A stretch of DNA of 64,000 nucleotides. Origin: Mytilisepta virgata (Eukaryota; Mollusca; Bivalvia; Mytilida; Mytilidae). The translations under genes and the position numbers were made by a program. Position 1 is the first letter of the stretch. Every line of letters starts with the position of its first letter. This document shows, piece after piece, positions 62,201 through 64,000 of the stretch. The notes below the pieces were generated by a model. The model was not told where the DNA came from. It did no database searches and saw only the letters and a list, made by a program, of their open reading frames with translations. The stretch is from assembly GCA_028015205.1 (NCBI GenBank), contig CM051516.1:28386593-28450592 (forward strand), read 5' to 3'.

Positions 62201-63425
62201 CAACTGACATACATTCTGAATTGACACCATACAACTGACATACATTCAGACAAAAATAACACAAAAGAGCACAAAACAACAGAGATCGGTCAAGATATTC
62301 TGACTTGGAATAGAAACTAAACAATTGTGAGGTTGTAACCCTTGATGCACTGATTGGATGTGTACAAGCAAAGATATGAAAATTAAAACAAACAGAATAT
62401 GACATATCTAATAGGGAGATTTCAAACGTCAAAATATTTCCGAATATAGATAAAAAATATTCAGATAATTGAAAATGCTTGTCTGCAGTGAAACTCGGTT
62501 GTGTAGATATGCAGGGGACTTTGAAAAAAAAACTTTGAATTATCTGGTGTTTCCTCTGGTTTAATCTATGATTAATTCAAATACGTAGTGTTGTGCATTT
62601 TGATTGTTTACACTGATATTCTTTTTAAAATGGGGCTATAAAAATGGTTTTTCACAACCTGTGTCTTCAACAGATGGCGTAACGGGGCAGTAAGTAACAA
62701 CCGATGTTTTCAACTCAAGCATGTTCGAATAATCAGTTCGCCAGGAACATTTTCGACTGTATTTACTGTTCCATATGCTATTTTTGTTTATCTTTTCAGT
62801 CATTCATGTAGGTGCTCATGTTTTTAACGTAGAAAGATATGCAGAAGCTTATAACAGTCCAACTGATAGAGATTTATTACGAGCCCTTAGTGGGCTTGGA
62901 AGCGGAAACTCATCAACATTCCTTAATCCGATTAGATCACCTGATACAGTATGTAGAATCCTGAAATTTTAGATCATTGTCTAGATATTATTAAAATGCA
63001 CTTTTAAAACAACAAGTTTAACATATTATTTTGGATGGACTCAAAACTCATTATCTCAATTGTTGATTTCCATGACTACTATTTAGGTTCCTTAACCTAT
63101 TACCGGTAATCATTTCTTAGTATAGAACTATTGATCATTTACACAAAAATAAGCTTACACATTACCTTTAAAACCATTCGAAGTATGTAAAAAAATTTAT
63201 GCAAAAGAGAACAAATTAATTTAATAACAAAAAATACTGATAATTTTAATATTTTATAAATTTTTATCTTTATTAGTTTAAAAATACCAACAAAATAATG
63301 TTTTTTTGTTTGTTTATACTTTAGGATCCTATTTTAGCCACATTGAAATTTTTATCTGGAGTGTCAGGGATAATTATAACATTAGCTTTAATTGTCATGG
63401 TTTCATCAGCTACAGAATTAATTAG
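53197..63425 (+). CDS. NOX: NOX2-like NADPH oxidase (spliced gene, 3' part outside window)
   Basis: Six exons (53197-53238, 57241-57336, 60299-60409, 61894-61981, 62800-62948, 63325-63425) give a continuous N-terminal half of a gp91phox-type oxidase. This enzyme is a membrane flavocytochrome that passes electrons from NADPH through FAD and two haems to oxygen, making superoxide. Diagnostic segments are [40 protein letters not shown] and [13 protein letters not shown] followed by [12 protein letters not shown]. The histidine of TFH and the one 14 residues later (VIH) match the first haem-ligand pair (H101/H115 of human NOX2). Exon lengths 42/96/111/88/149 nearly match those I recall for human CYBB (45/96/111/85/146), favouring the NOX1-3 clade over NOX4 or NOX5. 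No EF-hand region is visible. The second haem pair and the FAD/NADPH domains should lie to the right. Confidence 0.9.
54195..54900. repeat. GTGAGCT-type repeat, copy 3
   Basis: Begins GGGCCAGTGTGAGCTATTGT and CACTTAGCATCTGTCATCC. Three or so units contain TCTGAAACCACTGGGCCAAT. Lies in NOX intron 1. Confidence 0.6.
55321..55440. repeat. 39-bp tandem repeat, three copies
   Basis: Unit AGGTCCAGGTCAAAACCTTG TCAACACAATACAGATGAA repeated three times with one or two changes. A minisatellite in NOX intron 1. Confidence 0.8.
57241..57336 (+). CDS. NOX: NOX2-like exon 2 (first membrane segment)
   Basis: The acceptor is CTTTCTATTTCAG. 96 bases, phase 0 at both ends. Encodes a hydrophobic segment [16 protein letters not shown], then [14 protein letters not shown]. 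The donor must be GGG|GTTGGT: the stronger-looking GTAAAT three bases on would break the frame into the next exon. Confidence 0.88.
57337..60298 (+). other. NOX intron 2
   Basis: Largely one long repeat element (57.79-59.1 kb). The part from 59.1 to 60.3 kb shows nothing recognisable. Confidence 0.6.
57793..59115. mobile_element. Long tandem-unit repeat with hairpin end (GTCGAGCCTTCGACT family)
   Basis: Opens with hairpin GTCGAGCCTTCGAC / GTCGAAAAAGCGAGAC and a (GTC/GGC)n tract. Four units of about 180 bp follow (each with TTTAATAACTTTCTTAAA). It ends GGCGAGACACTGGGTTCC with a perfect 16-bp palindrome at 59087-59102. Lies in NOX intron 2. Confidence 0.7.
60299..60409 (+). CDS. NOX: NOX2-like exon 3 (second membrane segment)
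   Basis: The acceptor is TTTTCTTTCAG and the donor is AAG|GTAAAG; 111 bases, phase 0. Encodes [13 protein letters not shown] and [20 protein letters not shown] then GSFK. This is the most conserved N-terminal block of the NOX family. Confidence 0.92.
61894..61981 (+). CDS. NOX: NOX2-like exon 4 (cytosolic B loop and start of third membrane segment)
   Basis: The acceptor is CTTTTTTTCATAG and the donor is ACAG|GTATTG; 88 bases, ending in phase 1. Encodes the basic loop [18 protein letters not shown] and then [10 protein letters not shown]. The RRQLD motif corresponds to the loop that contacts cytosolic activators in NOX2. The His of TFH is the first haem-ligand candidate. Confidence 0.9.
62124..62248. 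repeat. 31-bp tandem repeat, four copies
   Basis: Unit GAATTGACACCATACAACTG ACATACATTCT repeated four times, with one CCAAAC variant. A minisatellite in NOX intron 4; the open frame on the other strand is an artefact of it. Confidence 0.85.
62800..62948 (+). CDS. NOX: NOX2-like exon 5 (third membrane segment end and extracellular loop)
   Basis: The acceptor is TATCTTTTCAG and the donor is ACA|GTATGT; 149 bases, from phase 1 to phase 0. Encodes [18 protein letters not shown] and a hydrophilic loop containing an N-glycosylation sequon (GNSST). The first His is the second haem-ligand candidate. Confidence 0.9.
63325..63425 (+). CDS. NOX: NOX2-like exon 6 (fourth membrane segment)
   Basis: The acceptor is TTATACTTTAG and the donor is ATTAG|GTAAGT; 101 bases, ending in phase 2. 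Encodes [20 protein letters not shown] and [14 protein letters not shown]. In human CYBB the matching exon is longer (about 191 bases by recollection), so this gene appears to have an extra intron here. Confidence 0.88.
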
Positions 63426-64000
63426 GTAAGTACCTTAAAACAGAACCCAAATATAGAAATGATAGAAGATAGAGTACATGTCACCTGGACAACATTTGAA
63501 GTAGATCAAACATGGCTATAGATTTACATTGAGTTGGAGGACAAGAATGAGCAACTGTCAATACCTAATTATAAGCAATGAATGAGAAAATTTAGCCAGA
63601 TATCTCCCTTAACTGAGTAAACAAAGGAAGATAACAAAATTGCATCTAATGGGAGATAATTTCAATTATGTCCCTTGGCTAATTTTCCTAAGGGAGATAA
63701 CTGAGTGATGTTTCACGGTGTTTTGAATATTTGATGGCAAGATTAATTTATGAAATTTCTGTACTGGTAAAAATTAAAATGCATAAATATCTTACCCCTT
63801 TTGATTAAATTAAAGAAAAAAGAGTTGCTGATCATCATTTCAGACCATATTTTCAAATAAAGACTGATCTCAACTTCATGAAATTTAACCTCAGAATGGA
63901 TAATTTTTTTTGAAACATCATTGATTTATCATAGCTCTTTGAGGTTGTCATGTAAAATAAAATGTTAAATTTGACTCTTTAAAGATATGGTCTTACTTTA
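63426..64000 (+). other. Start of NOX intron 6, running off the window
   Basis: No exon recognised. Several copies of the molluscan GGGAGATAA/TTATCTCCC word cluster at 63600-63710. Confidence 0.5.

Larger units (their letters stand above)
60410..62799 (+). other. NOX introns 3 and 4 (flanking exon 4)
   Basis: AT-rich. Near 61.13-61.2 kb a short inverted repeat (GATGAGTCCTGGGACTCA with GATGAGTCCCAGTACTCATC) is visible. Intron 4 holds a 31-bp tandem repeat. No other features recognised. Confidence 0.5.

Noticed and set aside
62025..62432. 135-residue open frame on the minus strand with repeated Cys-Met-Val text
   Set aside because: Its repeated part is the 31-bp minisatellite in another frame; it lies in a NOX intron and has no domain.

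Overview
This is a eukaryotic, AT-rich, intron-rich window that is mostly non-coding. Its repeats point to a marine mussel (Mytilus or a close bivalve relative). Three kinds of evidence support this: tRNA-headed SINEs ending in a GTTAAAC/CAAACAAAC tail; a mussel-type repeat beginning near GGAAACGGGGAATGTGTCAA; and several long families that open with a small hairpin plus a GTC/GGC-rich tract, followed by 135-185 bp tandem units. The species call rests on recognition of these families, not on a search.

Three protein-coding genes can be supported. (1) On the + strand from the left edge to 36253 lies the 3' part of a pleiotrophin/midkine-family gene. Six exons each encode one four-cysteine module, all joined by phase-1 introns, with lysine-rich tails after the first two modules and a stop in the last exon. 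Its 5' end is outside the window. (2) On the - strand at 45374-46150 is a single-exon leucine-rich-repeat protein with an N-myristoylation-type start and a C-terminal cysteine-containing extension like LRRC58/LRRC28. (3) On the + strand from 53197 to beyond the right edge are the first six coding exons of a NOX2-like NADPH oxidase. These cover the N-terminus and about four membrane segments, including the first two haem-ligand histidines. The flavin and NADPH domains lie beyond the window.

The rest is introns and intergenic DNA packed with transposon-derived sequence: two fragments of non-LTR reverse transcriptase C-termini; five SINE copies from two families, three with clear target-site duplications (TSDs); Harbinger-like MITEs with TTA/TAA duplications; a roughly 1 kb element with exact 8-bp duplications and repeated subterminal motifs; two copies of a 150-bp foldback hairpin; and a pair of roughly 485-bp units in inverted orientation, each starting with a near-perfect palindrome. 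A remnant resembling a FLYWCH zinc finger lies at 42.6 kb.

The most notable non-genic pattern is architectural. Several sequence-unrelated repeat families share one plan: a terminal hairpin, a GC-rich trinucleotide-like tract, tandem units, and an inverted echo of the hairpin arm at the far end. This resembles the pearl/HINE type of non-autonomous Helentron element known from bivalves. The genes are not an operon. The LRR gene and the oxidase gene are divergently oriented around a repeat-rich 7 kb spacer.
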